NCBI GenBank assembly: GCA_038237515.1
Contig: JBBRYP010000036.1
Location: 1-41,044, forward strand
Length of the DNA: 41,044 bases
Direction of reading: 5' to 3'
DNA from: JBBQDZ01 sp038237515
GTDB taxonomy: Bacteria > Actinomycetota > Thermoleophilia > Gaiellales > Gaiellaceae
A program made the position numbers and the translations under genes. The notes beneath the pieces were generated by a model. The model had not been told where the DNA came from, searched no databases, and worked only from the letters and a program-made list of their open reading frames with translations. Positions within the stretch are counted from its first letter, which is position 1; the number at the start of each line of letters is the position of its first letter. This document shows positions 16,910 through 24,726 of this stretch, in pieces.

Positions 16910-17794
16910 ATGTCCACGACGTCCACCGCCGAGCCGAGCTTCGCCCTGGAGCAGATGGAGATGTTCGCGTTCGGCCTCGACCACTCCGAGGGGATCTGCC
17001 TGTCGCCAGACGGGCACCTCTACCTGGGTGGCGAGGCCGGCCAGATCTACCGGATCGAGGACGACGACTCGATCACGGAGCTGCTCTCGACCGGCGGGTT
17101 CACGCTCGGGCTCGCCGCCGACTCCGACGGCCGGATCTACGCGATCGACAACGTCGCGAAGTGCGTCTGGCGGGTCGATCCGGAGACGAAGGAGCGCGAG
17201 GTCTACGCTGACGGCTCGCCCGGCGGGAAGTTCTACGTGCCGAACTGGGGCGCGTTCGACGCCCACGGCAACTACTACCTCTCGGACTCCGGCGACTGGG
17301 GCGAGACGAACGGGTTCCTCTGGAAGGTGCACCCCGGCGGCGAGGCGGAGGTCTGGTCGCGCGAGACGACGAACTTCCCGAACGGCCTCGCCATTGCGCC
17401 GGACGGCTCGAAGCTCTACGTGGTCGAGAGCAACCCGAGCGCGCTCGTCGAGATACCGATCGCTGACGACGGCTCCGCAGGCCAGCGCCGCGAGCTCTGC
17501 ACGATGGGCCTCGCCGTCCCCGACGGCGTCGCTCTCGCGGAGGATGGGTCGCTGTTCATCGCGTGTTACCGACCGGACGCGATCTACCGCTGGAGCCCCG
17601 GCGACCGCCTCTCGCTGTACGCGCAGGACCCGCGCGGGACGGTCCTCTCGGCGCCGACGAACATCGTCTTCGCCGGCGACAGCCTCGACGAGATGGTCGT
17701 ACCGAATCTCGGCCGCTGGCATCTGACCCGCTGGCGGGCCGGCGTCCGCGGCATTCCGCTCCACTACCCAACCCGCGACCAGCTCGGCGGCTAG
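16910..17794 (+). CDS. SMP-30/gluconolactonase family protein
   Basis: This is a 294-residue six-bladed propeller lactonase-type protein, a paralogue of the one at 5173; they share DHxEG, GGEAGQIYRI, GGFTLG, GGEAEVW and the LGRWH end. FPNGLAIAPDGSKLYVVES and VPDGVALAEDGSLFIACYR carry the expected metal-site Asn and Asp regions. The start ATG at 16910 has a strong ribosome-binding site, AAAGGAGGG, 5 bases upstream. This is the clearest Shine-Dalgarno in the operon and may mark a high-output gene. Likely role: hydrolysis of a sugar lactone produced by the Gfo/Idh enzyme. Confidence 0.9.
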   Translation: MSTTSTAEPSFALEQMEMFAFGLDHSEGICLSPDGHLYLGGEAGQIYRIEDDDSITELLSTGGFTLGLAADSDGRIYAIDNVAKCVWRVDPETKEREVYADGSPGGKFYVPNWGAFDAHGNYYLSDSGDWGETNGFLWKVHPGGEAEVWSRETTNFPNGLAIAPDGSKLYVVESNPSALVEIPIADDGSAGQRRELCTMGLAVPDGVALAEDGSLFIACYRPDAIYRWSPGDRLSLYAQDPRGTVLSAPTNIVFAGDSLDEMVVPNLGRWHLTRWRAGVRGIPLHYPTRDQLGG

Positions 17795-17796
17795 CG

Positions 17797-18597
17797 ATGG
17801 CGCACCAGCCGAATGTCCCCGAGCAGTACCTCGAAGGCCTCTTCCGCCTCGATGGCCAGATCGCGATCGTAACCGGCGGGGCGAGCGGCCTCGGCGAGGC
17901 AATGGCGCACGGCCTCGCTCAGGCGGGCGCGACCGTCGTGATCGCGGACTTCAACCACGAGGCGGCGCGTGCGGTCGAGGCCAGCGTGGCCTGCCGCGAC
18001 TATACGCTGCACCCCCACCGAGTGGACGTGACGAAGAGGGCGGAGGTGACGGCGATGGTGGAGCACGTCGCGAGCGAACACGGCGGTGTCGACATCCTCG
18101 TCAACAGCGCAGGGACGGCCGGTCGCTACCCGGCCGAGGACTTCCCCGAGGACGAGTACGACCGGATCATCACGCTCAACCTCAAGGCGTCGTTCCTCTG
18201 CGCGCAGGCGGCCGGGCGGCGGATGATCGCCCAGGGCCGGGGCGGCGCGATCATCAACATCGCCTCGATCGGCGCGTCCATCGTCTATCCGCAAGCGACC
18301 GCCTACAACCAGTCGAAGGGAGGCGTCCTCCAGATGACGCGGAGCCTAGCGCTCGAGTGGATCGGGCATGGGATCCGGGTGAACGCGATCGCACCGACAC
18401 TCTTCGACACACCGCTCGTGAAGGCTGCCGACGCGAGGAGGTCGATCACGAGCGACTTCATCATGGCCCGGCAGCTCATCGACCGGCGCGGCCAGCCGTA
18501 CGAGGTCGTCGGTCCCGTCGTCTTCCTTGCTTCCCGAGCTGCATCCATGGTCACCGGCCACATGCTCCAGGTCGACGCGGGCTACATCATCGCCTGA
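17797..18597 (+). CDS. Short-chain dehydrogenase/reductase
   Basis: This is a 266-residue SDR with a gluconate-dehydrogenase-like N-terminal extension (YLEGLFRLDGQIAIVTGG). Features are GASGLGEA for the cofactor, an ADF acidic position favouring NAD, NSAGT, the serine in NIASIGA, YNQSKGG as the YxxxK site, and VDAGY at the C-terminus where VDGG is usual. It starts 2 bases after the SMP-30 stop. It is a second dehydrogenase for the rightward pathway, probably acting on a sugar acid or ketose. It is not closely similar to the SDR at 4410. Confidence 0.9.
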   Translation: MAHQPNVPEQYLEGLFRLDGQIAIVTGGASGLGEAMAHGLAQAGATVVIADFNHEAARAVEASVACRDYTLHPHRVDVTKRAEVTAMVEHVASEHGGVDILVNSAGTAGRYPAEDFPEDEYDRIITLNLKASFLCAQAAGRRMIAQGRGGAIINIASIGASIVYPQATAYNQSKGGVLQMTRSLALEWIGHGIRVNAIAPTLFDTPLVKAADARRSITSDFIMARQLIDRRGQPYEVVGPVVFLASRAASMVTGHMLQVDAGYIIA

Positions 18598-18614
18598 CGG
18601 GCAGGAGGTTTGAC

Positions 18615-19379
18615 ATGGGCGCGGACATGACCATCGAGGAGGCGCTGGGGGAGCTCGGTGTGACGCCGGCGACGCTCGGCGACGACGATCGCACCCGGCT
18701 CGATCGTGACGGCTACGCCGTCTTTCCCGGGTTGCTGAATCCGGCGACGGTCGAGGCCGTTCGATCCGCGATCGCCGCGCTCGAGGAGGCCGAGGGCGCC
18801 TTGGACAGGAACGTCAATCCCCGCGATCCCGGCGCGGCGCGGGTCGACGACGTCAACCACAAAGGAGCGATCTTCGATCGCCTCTGGGTGCATCCGGTGC
18901 TGCTCGCAGCCATGCACCACTACCTCGGCGACTTCCGGCTCTCGTCGGTTACGAGCCGCGCGGCGACGCCTGGAATGGGGCATCAGAGGATGCACGTGGA
19001 CTGGTGGGGCGAGATCGCTGGCGGGTTCGTCGCCAGCAACTCGTGCTGGCTCCTCGACGACTTCACGGTCGCGAACGGGGCGACGCGGATCGTGCCGGGA
19101 TCGCACCTCTCGGGGAAGCGACCCGAGGACGAGATGGACGACCCGCGCGCACGCCATCCCAACGAGGTGATCATCGAGGCCCCCGCCGGGTCGCTCGCCG
19201 TGTTCAACGGGTATGTCTGGCACTCGGGCACGGAGAACACGACCGACCGGCCACGACGCGGAGTGTTCACGGTCTACTCGCGCGCCGATCAGCCGCGGCA
19301 GAACGATCAGGCCGCGCTGCTCGATGACGTCACGGCGGCGCGCCTGTCCCCCGCCGCTCGCCGCATCCTGGCTGCCTGA
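18615..19379 (+). CDS. Phytanoyl-CoA dioxygenase (PhyH) family protein
   Basis: This is a 254-residue Fe(II)/2-oxoglutarate oxygenase. DRDGYAVFPGLL is the N-terminal family motif. The iron ligands are the H-x-D pair in MHVDWWG (near residue 125) and the distal His in YVWHSGTEN, followed by RPRRGVF with the Arg that binds 2-oxoglutarate. The ATG at 18615 is chosen because GGAGG lies 7-8 bases upstream; longer frames start inside the SDR gene. It is the last gene of the rightward operon. With the P450 it supplies a second oxygenase, so the pathway probably removes or oxidises a side group. The substrate is unknown. Confidence 0.9.
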   Translation: MGADMTIEEALGELGVTPATLGDDDRTRLDRDGYAVFPGLLNPATVEAVRSAIAALEEAEGALDRNVNPRDPGAARVDDVNHKGAIFDRLWVHPVLLAAMHHYLGDFRLSSVTSRAATPGMGHQRMHVDWWGEIAGGFVASNSCWLLDDFTVANGATRIVPGSHLSGKRPEDEMDDPRARHPNEVIIEAPAGSLAVFNGYVWHSGTENTTDRPRRGVFTVYSRADQPRQNDQAALLDDVTAARLSPAARRILAA

Positions 19380-19410
19380 GCCAGAAGCGTGACCACCCTG
19401 TCTGAGTGAT

Positions 19411-19449
19411 CGAGTGTCAAGACTCGTCGTTCAGTCCGGCAGACCGGAC
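19411..19449 (+). terminator. Two tandem hairpins after the dioxygenase gene
   Basis: CGAGT (19411-19415) pairs with ACTCG (19422-19426), and GTCCGG (19434-19439) pairs with CCGGAC (19444-19449) around the loop CAGA. They begin 32 bases after the stop codon. There is no T-run, as is common in GC-rich actinobacteria, so this is a candidate terminator only. Confidence 0.4.
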
Positions 19450-19634
19450 GCGCTGCCGAGGGTACACCGGCCCGGCGCCTGACCCCTCAATGAACGCGAC
19501 ATTTGTCGCGGGCCTCCCTTCTCGTCAGTCGAGGAACGCCAGGCCGCGAGGCTACTCCCGCGGCGGAGGCCCCTTCACGAGATCTGGTGCAACCTTGGTC
19601 GTGGGCGCAAACGGGCGCGACCGTCGGAATCGCG
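19450..19634. other. Gap with a 7-bp-arm palindrome
   Basis: No gene is seen. CGCGACA (19495-19501) and TGTCGCG (19504-19510) form a perfect inverted repeat around TT. It lies beside the serine recombinase remnant and could be a recombination or operator site. No second copy is evident in the window. Confidence 0.25.
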
Positions 19635-20490
19635 TCACCCTGGCGTCAGCAAACGCTCACCTGCGGACGCGCTGCCGCTGGGCGTAGATCCCGTCAGATA
19701 GACCCTCGGACGCCTTCGGCTTCGGCCTTGCGGCACCGTTGGCGCCATCTCGTAAACGCCGTGGCGGACGCGGGAGAAGCGCCGGTCCCCGCCGATGGTG
19801 TAAGCGGAGAGGATGCCCTTCACCGATCGCCACCGAAGAGGCGTGCGAGGAGCTCGGTCGCAGCGGCGTGGATCTCACATGCGCTCATCGGCCGGCCCGC
19901 CAGCTCGAGAACGAGCGTCACCGTCTCGAGTACGGGCGCGGCCCATGGCGGAGCCGGAGGCGGCTCCAGAGGTCGCTCGGCCGCGCGTTGTAGCAGCATG
20001 CGGCGGAGCTCCACGAGGCGGATTAGCAGGCTTTTGTCTGTTACGAAAGGGTTCGAAAATGCCCCGTTTAGTTCCACCAAAGCCTCCTTATTCGAACCGG
20101 AGGCACCCGTAGACGGGCGGGAGAGGATCAGGTCGAAGAGCTCAGTGTTCTCGACCTTCGAGACTCTCCCGCCTTTCACGTAGACCTTCTTGAAGAACAT
20201 GCTGTTCATCGCCCTGCGGCGAGTGGCGGTCGTCTCTCTGTAGACGGAAGCGCACGACGAAGCGAGCCGTAAGGCGGCCTCGGCGGTCGCGCGGACCTGC
20301 TCGATCTTGAGACGCGCGCTCCGCATCTTCATCTCGAGCTCTTCCAGTTGCGCCGAGATCCGAGCCTGCATCTCTTTGAACTCGCGTGGCTCGATGTCTT
20401 TGTCCAGGTATGCCTCGATCAGGCGCTCACGCCGGTCGGTGAGGCGTGCCAAATCTCGATTGAGCGTCTTCTTGACCTGCTCCCCGCCGG
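19635..20490 (-). pseudogene. Serine recombinase C-terminal part with a winged-helix-like tail, beheaded and frameshifted
   Basis: The frame continuing from the IS edge reads LTDRRERLIEAYLDKDIEPR and a coiled-coil EFKEMQARISAQLEELE. This is followed by a region typical of the C-terminus of large serine recombinases (RRAMNSMFFKKVYVKGGRV). A second module starts with LELAGRPMSACEIHAAATEL. After a single-base shift near 19843 it continues TPLRWRSVKGILSAY and RFSRVRHGVYEMA, a winged-helix-like module. The catalytic N-terminal domain with the active-site serine is absent: the IS3 element begins exactly where it should continue. The protein is dead, truncated by the insertion and broken by the shift. 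Confidence 0.7.
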
Positions 20491-20500
20491 TGTTGACAGG

Positions 20501-21361
20501 CTAGGCCGCTTGTTTTTGGTGTTCGGGTAGATCCTCCCAGGTCCGGCGGACCTCGTCGGGGGTGCGGTAGCCGAGCCCTGAGTGGGGCCGGTGGTGGTAG
20601 CGGTCGACGTAGCCGCCGATCCCCTGGCGGGCCTGGTCGAGGGTCTCGTACTCGTTCAGCCAGACCTCCCGTTCCTTGAGTTTCCCGAACCAGGACTCGA
20701 TGAAGGCCTGGGATTCGGGGTCGCGGTAGCCGCCGCGGCGGTGGCGGATCCCGAGTTCGGCGAGTCGGCCGTGGAAGCGGCGGGCGGTGAACGCCGAGCC
20801 GTTGTCTGTGCCGAGGACGAGCTCGCCGGGCAGGATGCCGTGCTCGGCTGCCGCTTGTTCGACGACCGCGATCGCCTCGTCGGCGCGACAGCGAAGCGAG
20901 AGCTGCCAGGCGACGATCTCGCGGCTGCAGCAGTCGACGATCGCGTTCAGATAGGCCCAGCCGTGCTCGGCGACCCAGATCGAGGTCATATCGAGCTGCC
21001 ACAGCTGCCGTGGCCGCTCGACCCGGAAGAAGCCCGGCCGCTTCCTGCGCTCCAATGGGCGGCGGCGCTGGATCAGCTTCCGCTCCCGCATCACTCGCAG
21101 CACACGCTTGCGATTGACCGCGACCCCGAGCTTCTGGCGGCTGATCGCAGCGACCATCCGGTAGCCGTCGGTCTGGTTGGCCTCAGCGACCTCAACGATC
21201 GCCCGCTCGACGGGATCGGCGACCGGTTGCCGCTGCGGCGGCCGCCGCGGTGTCGGCGCCCGGTAGATCGCCTGGCGGCTGATCTGCAGCACACGCGTCA
21301 CTGTCGCTGCGGCGAAGCCGCCTGCGACCAGTTCGCGAGACCGGGCGACGCGCTCGCTCAC
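20501..21361 (-). CDS. IS3-family transposase OrfB (DDE integrase)
   Basis: This is a 286-residue catalytic protein. An N-terminal HTH_21-like region (NQTDGYRMVAAISRQKLGVA, KRVLRVMRERKLIQRR) precedes the retroviral-integrase-type core with the DDE residues in WQLDMTSIW, LGTDNGSAF and SQAFIESWFGKLKERE. The GTG at 21361 overlaps the orfA stop (GTGA). I see no A6G-type slippery run, so translational coupling may replace the frameshift used by many IS3 elements; an OrfAB fusion by frameshifting further upstream is still possible. The C-terminus is complete, ending one element-edge away from the left inverted repeat. Confidence 0.88.
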   Translation of the reverse strand: MSERVARSRELVAGGFAAATVTRVLQISRQAIYRAPTPRRPPQRQPVADPVERAIVEVAEANQTDGYRMVAAISRQKLGVAVNRKRVLRVMRERKLIQRRRPLERRKRPGFFRVERPRQLWQLDMTSIWVAEHGWAYLNAIVDCCSREIVAWQLSLRCRADEAIAVVEQAAAEHGILPGELVLGTDNGSAFTARRFHGRLAELGIRHRRGGYRDPESQAFIESWFGKLKEREVWLNEYETLDQARQGIGGYVDRYHHRPHSGLGYRTPDEVRRTWEDLPEHQKQAA

Positions 21362-21687
21362 TCCCAGCCTCGCAATGCTTCCCCCGCGATCTCGAGCTCG
21401 TAGGTCTTCCGGCCCAGCGCCCGCTCCAGCTGGGCGACCTTGCGCCGCAGCTCCTTCTCCCCGTTTCGCTCGTCCTTGCCGGCGAAGCGCTCCCGCCCGG
21501 CCTCGAGCAGCTGATCGCGCCAGCCGTAGTAGAGCGTCTCCGAAATCGCGTGCTCGCGGCAGACCTCCTTCACCGTCCGGTCGCCACGCAGCCCGGCCAG
21601 CACGATCTCGAGCTTCTGCTGCGCCGTCCAACTCCTGTACTTCCGTTGCTCGCTCAACCCAATCTCCTCCTTGGTCGAGCGGCCCAT
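21358..21687 (-). CDS. IS3-family transposase OrfA (HTH protein)
   Basis: This is a 109-residue DNA-binding subunit. The HTH segment is QKLEIVLAGLRGDRTVKEVC with REHAISETLYYGWRDQ, followed by a leucine-zipper-like stretch ELRRKVAQLERALGRKTYEL. It binds the element ends and dimerises with OrfB. Length and layout are standard. The gene begins about 80 bases inside the right inverted repeat. Confidence 0.88.
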   Translation of the reverse strand: MGRSTKEEIGLSEQRKYRSWTAQQKLEIVLAGLRGDRTVKEVCREHAISETLYYGWRDQLLEAGRERFAGKDERNGEKELRRKVAQLERALGRKTYELEIAGEALRGWE

Positions 21688-21789
21688 CCTCGGCCAGCCG
21701 CCGGACAGTCCCTCCAGCGCTACGCGCCTCCGGGACTGCCCGGCGCCCCAACCCAGCTACCTGACAACACGGGACCGGGGAGCGGGGCA

Positions 21790-21891
21790 ATGCTCACCCC
21801 AACCGAGTACGAGGACCGCTACTTCCGCACCCACAACGCCGCCTGACTCCAGAAACCCGGACCCCAGAAACCCGGGGGCAGGTCACGGTCC
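21790..21891 (+). pseudogene. Tail of a second, older IS3-family element
   Basis: The plus-strand frame MLTPTEYEDRYFRTHNAA ends in TGA at 21844. This is the characteristic C-terminal end of IS3-type OrfB ('LGMLTPxEYE'). Just beyond are two direct copies of CCAGAAACCCGG (from 21848 and 21863) and then GGGGGCAGGTCA, a typical end of such elements. Everything upstream is missing and is replaced by the intact IS3 element 20 bases away. So an older element in the opposite orientation was destroyed, possibly by this insertion. Confidence 0.55.
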
Positions 21892-22033
21892 CCGTCAAAC
21901 CCGGTCCGGCTCGGGTATTCGGACGGCGAAGGGTGCGTGGAGGGCTGTGCTTGGGTCTCTCGTCGTTGATTTTCGGGATCAACCGCGAGTAGCATCGCGC
22001 TGTCAGTACTGTTGTCGCTGGAGAGGAGCGTTG
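21892..22033 (+). promoter_or_regulatory. Putative promoter region of the secreted hydrolase
   Basis: The stretch contains an inverted repeat GTTGAT (21965-21970) / ATCAAC (21978-21983). TTGATT, inside the left arm and continuing rightward, could be a -35 with TAGCAT about 18 bases on as -10. GAGAGGAG precedes the ATG of the next gene. The promoter call is weak. Confidence 0.3.
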
Positions 22034-24109
22034 ATGTCTGTTGCGTTCCGCCTCGGATTCGTGTTTCTCGCGCTGTTTGTTTGGGTTCCGTCCGCGTTGG
22101 GCGGGGTGATCGCGGGGCGCCCGTTTCCGACGAATCTCGAGACCGTTGCCGACGGGAGCCAGGCGACGGGTCTTCGCGTCTCGCTGCCCATGGCGGATTG
22201 CGCGGCGCGTCCGTCCGATTGTGCGGACGCTGCCGTGCTGGACAGGCTCGACGGTTTCAGCCTCCAGCCGCGCGTCTCGGTCCCGTTCAGCGCTGCGATC
22301 GACTTGGCCGCCGTTTCCAGCGCCACGGTTTTCCTCGCCGACTCGGGGGGGAACCGGGTCGGGATCAATCAGATCGTTTGGGAGCCGTCGACCTCGACCC
22401 TCCATTTCGAGCCTGACCGCTTGCTCGAGCAGGAGACGCCCTACCTGGTTGTCGTGACCGACGGTCTCAAGAGCGCCGACGGTTCGACGCTGGACGCGTC
22501 GCAGTTCCGCCACTTCCTCAACTTCGGTCATAGCGGCGACCCGGGGGAGAGGGCTTACCGGAAGGCGCTGCTGTTGGCGCTGCACTGGTCGGGTGTCGCC
22601 CGCGGGCACATCGCCGACGCGGGACTGTTTACGACCCAGAGCATCACGTCGATCTCGGAAAAGATCAGGCGTCAGATCGACTCGTCGTCGCCTGCCCACG
22701 TCTCCTTCGCGATCGGGACGCTGGGCGAGCGCGCCGCTTTTCCGTTCTCGAGCGTGCTCGGGCTGGTGGTGAGGCGCCAGGTCGGCACGGCTCCCATCTT
22801 CACGACATCGACGATTCCCGCCGCGATCCCGGTCGTGCCTGGCGCGATCGGCACCGTCGCCTTCGGGAGGTTCTCGTCCCCGGACTACGAGACGTCCGCA
22901 AAGGTGATCCCGGCGTACGGCACCGCTACGGGCACGCCCGTGCCGCAGGGAACGAACGACCTGTACGTCGATGTCTATCTCCCAGCCGGGCACGAGCCCG
23001 CCGGCGGCTGGCCGGTCGCGATCTTCGGCCACGGCTTCACCGATTCGAAGTTGGGTGCGCCGATCGCGGTCGCGTCAATGCTGGCCGCGAACGGGATCGC
23101 CACCGTCGCGATCAACGTCGTCGGTCACGGCGGCGGGCCACTCGGCACGATCACGGTGCTCCGCTCGGACGGGCCACCCGTCGTCGTACCGGCAGGCGGT
23201 CGAGGAATCGACCAAGACGGCAACGGCACGATCGACTCGACCGAGGGGGTGAACGCGGCGCCGCCGGCCACGCTGATCGGGAGCCGCGACGGCTTGCGCC
23301 AGACGACGGTCGACCTGATGCAACTCGTTCGTGAGATCCAACTTGGCGTCGACGTCAACCGCGACGGCCACGCCGACCTCGACCCGGCGAGGATCTCCTA
23401 CGCCGGACAGTCCTTCGGAGGGATCTACGGGACGCAGTTCATGGCGCTCGAGCCGGCGGTCCAGGCAGGCGTGCTCAACGTGCCCGGCGGCTCGATCCCC
23501 GAGATCGCGCGCCTCTCGCCGAGCTTCCGGTCACTGATCGGGCTGGCGCTGATCACTCGCTCGCCCTCGCTCTACAACGTCACGCCCGACCCCACACTCC
23601 AGAACTTCGTCGAGAATATCCCGCTGCGGAACCAGCCGATCCTGGTCGACACGGTGCCCGGAGCCTCGGCGATCCAGGAGTACCTCGACCACGCGCAGTG
23701 GGCGCAGGAGGCGGGAGACCCGGTGGCGTACGCGCCCCACCTGCGTGCCGAGCCGCTGGCAGGCGTGGCGCCGAAGGCGGTGATCGTCCAATTCGCCAAG
23801 GGAGACATGACCGTCCCGAACCCGACCGCGTCGGCGCTCATCCGCGCAGGGGCCCTGGCCGATCGGGCGACGTACTTCCGGAACGACCTCGCCTTCGCGA
23901 CCGTTCCGGGCTACACGGTCAAGAATCCGCACACGTTCCTGACCAACCTGGCCGGCCCGGCGGGGCCATTCGCCGTTGCCGCGCAGCAGCAGCTGGCGGC
24001 GTTCCTCGCCTCCGCCGGGACGGTGACCGTCGACCCGGACGCAGCCGGGCCGCTGTTCGAAACGCCGATCGGCGGCCCGCTGCCCGAGACGTTGAACTTC
24101 ATCCCCTAA
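22034..24109 (+). CDS. Secreted lipase/esterase-like alpha/beta hydrolase with an N-terminal SbsA-type Ig domain
   Basis: The protein has 691 residues. A Sec signal peptide (LGFVFLALFVWVPSALGG) is followed by a bacterial Ig-like (Big_5/SbsA) domain at about 75-160 (VSVPFSAAIDLA, TPYLVVVTDGLKSADG). The hydrolase domain has GHGFTDSKLG near 335 as an oxyanion region and the nucleophile elbow GQSFGG with Ser460. Between them lie two acidic loops like EF-hand or dockerin calcium sites, DQDGNGTID (about 393) and DVNRDGHADLD (about 440). A late His in KNPHTFL could complete the triad. The ATG at 22034 has GAGAGGAG before it; longer frames start in IS sequence. Likely role: extracellular ester hydrolysis. 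It is flanked by IS debris on both sides. Confidence 0.8.
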   Translation: MSVAFRLGFVFLALFVWVPSALGGVIAGRPFPTNLETVADGSQATGLRVSLPMADCAARPSDCADAAVLDRLDGFSLQPRVSVPFSAAIDLAAVSSATVFLADSGGNRVGINQIVWEPSTSTLHFEPDRLLEQETPYLVVVTDGLKSADGSTLDASQFRHFLNFGHSGDPGERAYRKALLLALHWSGVARGHIADAGLFTTQSITSISEKIRRQIDSSSPAHVSFAIGTLGERAAFPFSSVLGLVVRRQVGTAPIFTTSTIPAAIPVVPGAIGTVAFGRFSSPDYETSAKVIPAYGTATGTPVPQGTNDLYVDVYLPAGHEPAGGWPVAIFGHGFTDSKLGAPIAVASMLAANGIATVAINVVGHGGGPLGTITVLRSDGPPVVVPAGGRGIDQDGNGTIDSTEGVNAAPPATLIGSRDGLRQTTVDLMQLVREIQLGVDVNRDGHADLDPARISYAGQSFGGIYGTQFMALEPAVQAGVLNVPGGSIPEIARLSPSFRSLIGLALITRSPSLYNVTPDPTLQNFVENIPLRNQPILVDTVPGASAIQEYLDHAQWAQEAGDPVAYAPHLRAEPLAGVAPKAVIVQFAKGDMTVPNPTASALIRAGALADRATYFRNDLAFATVPGYTVKNPHTFLTNLAGPAGPFAVAAQQQLAAFLASAGTVTVDPDAAGPLFETPIGGPLPETLNFIP

Positions 24110-24444
24110 AGGAAGCCCAAAACCCAGATTGAACCACCGTCAATCCGGCCTCTGCGGCTGGAGCGGAAATGCGCGTGGCCCAGCCGCTTTGAGCGTGCGA
24201 GCAAGCAGCGCTGACGCGCGGCGACAATTGCCAAAGCCGAGCGTGGGGCTTACTACTAGGCAGGCGTCAGTTCGGGTCGTGCCGCCGGGGCCAGCGAGAT
24301 TTTGGCCACGCTGGCCAGAATGCCCGCGAGGCCAGCCCGGAGTACACCGGGGACTCCGGCAAGATTCAGACTCCATACCCCCGCCGGGCTGAGTTTGTGC
24401 AGAGCCAACTGCCGACTCCGCGGCGAGGCAGGCAGACTGTGCCC
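24110..24444. other. Non-coding gap after the secreted hydrolase
   Basis: I see no supported gene, repeat or RNA here. Short frames exist on both strands but have no recognisable motif or ribosome-binding site. The base composition is slightly lower in GC than the neighbouring operons. Confidence 0.3.
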
Positions 24445-24717
24445 GTGAGCCCGGAGGAGCTTCTGGCGCTGCTGGGCTGGGTTCCGCAAGAGGACTGGCA
24501 GCGGCAGGCCGTCGATCGGATCGTCGGCGAGCTCGCTGCCTCGCTTGACCCAGTCGCGATCAGACACTGGTTTCGACGACCGCAGCAATCGCTCGGCAGG
24601 CGTACACCGCTCGAGGCGCTTCGCCTGAGCAAGCAGCCCAATGATCCGCTGCTTGTAGAGCTAGGGCGGCTCGCCTCCGATCCGAACGTAGCTGGATCCC
24701 GATTCGAGTCCGGCTAG
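24445..24717 (+). CDS. Small protein with a DUF2384-like (Xre/ParS antitoxin-type) end, possibly a remnant
   Basis: GTG at 24445 gives 90 residues: SPEELLALLGWVPQEDWQRQ, then DPVAIRHWFRRPQQSLGRRT and PLEALRLSKQ. The pattern of a Trp before P-x-x-x-L-x-G-x-TPLEALR is like the C-terminal half of MbcA/ParS/Xre antitoxin-associated DUF2384 domains. No HTH domain and no RES/mART toxin gene is adjacent, so this is not a recognisable toxin-antitoxin pair. It sits against the left end of the decayed IS21 element and may be a fragment. No clear ribosome-binding site is seen. Confidence 0.4.
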   Translation: MSPEELLALLGWVPQEDWQRQAVDRIVGELAASLDPVAIRHWFRRPQQSLGRRTPLEALRLSKQPNDPLLVELGRLASDPNVAGSRFESG

Positions 24718-24726
24718 TTCCATCGC

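Larger units (their letters stand above)
20491..21769 (-). mobile_element. IS3-family insertion sequence, apparently intact
   Basis: The element is 1279 bp. Its ends carry imperfect inverted repeats: TGTTGACAGG at 20491-20500 and CCTGACAACA at 21760-21769, whose complement is TGTTGTCAGG (9 of 10 match). It contains orfA and orfB on the minus strand. I do not see a clean 3-bp target duplication (flanks CGG and GGG), so the target may have been altered by later events. It separates the serine recombinase remnant from the tail of an older IS3-type element. Confidence 0.8.

Noticed and set aside
15617..17902. A 761-codon antisense frame across the second P450 and SMP-30 genes
   Set aside because: Shadow of two well-supported plus-strand genes; low-complexity Arg/Glu/Val content.
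21671..22033. Upstream extension of the secreted hydrolase frame into IS sequence
   Set aside because: The extra 121 residues are translated IS and intergenic DNA. A signal peptide begins at 22034 after a good ribosome-binding site.
24445..24717. A toxin-antitoxin module based on the DUF2384-like protein
   Set aside because: No HTH part and no adjacent RES or other toxin gene can be seen, so a module cannot be supported.
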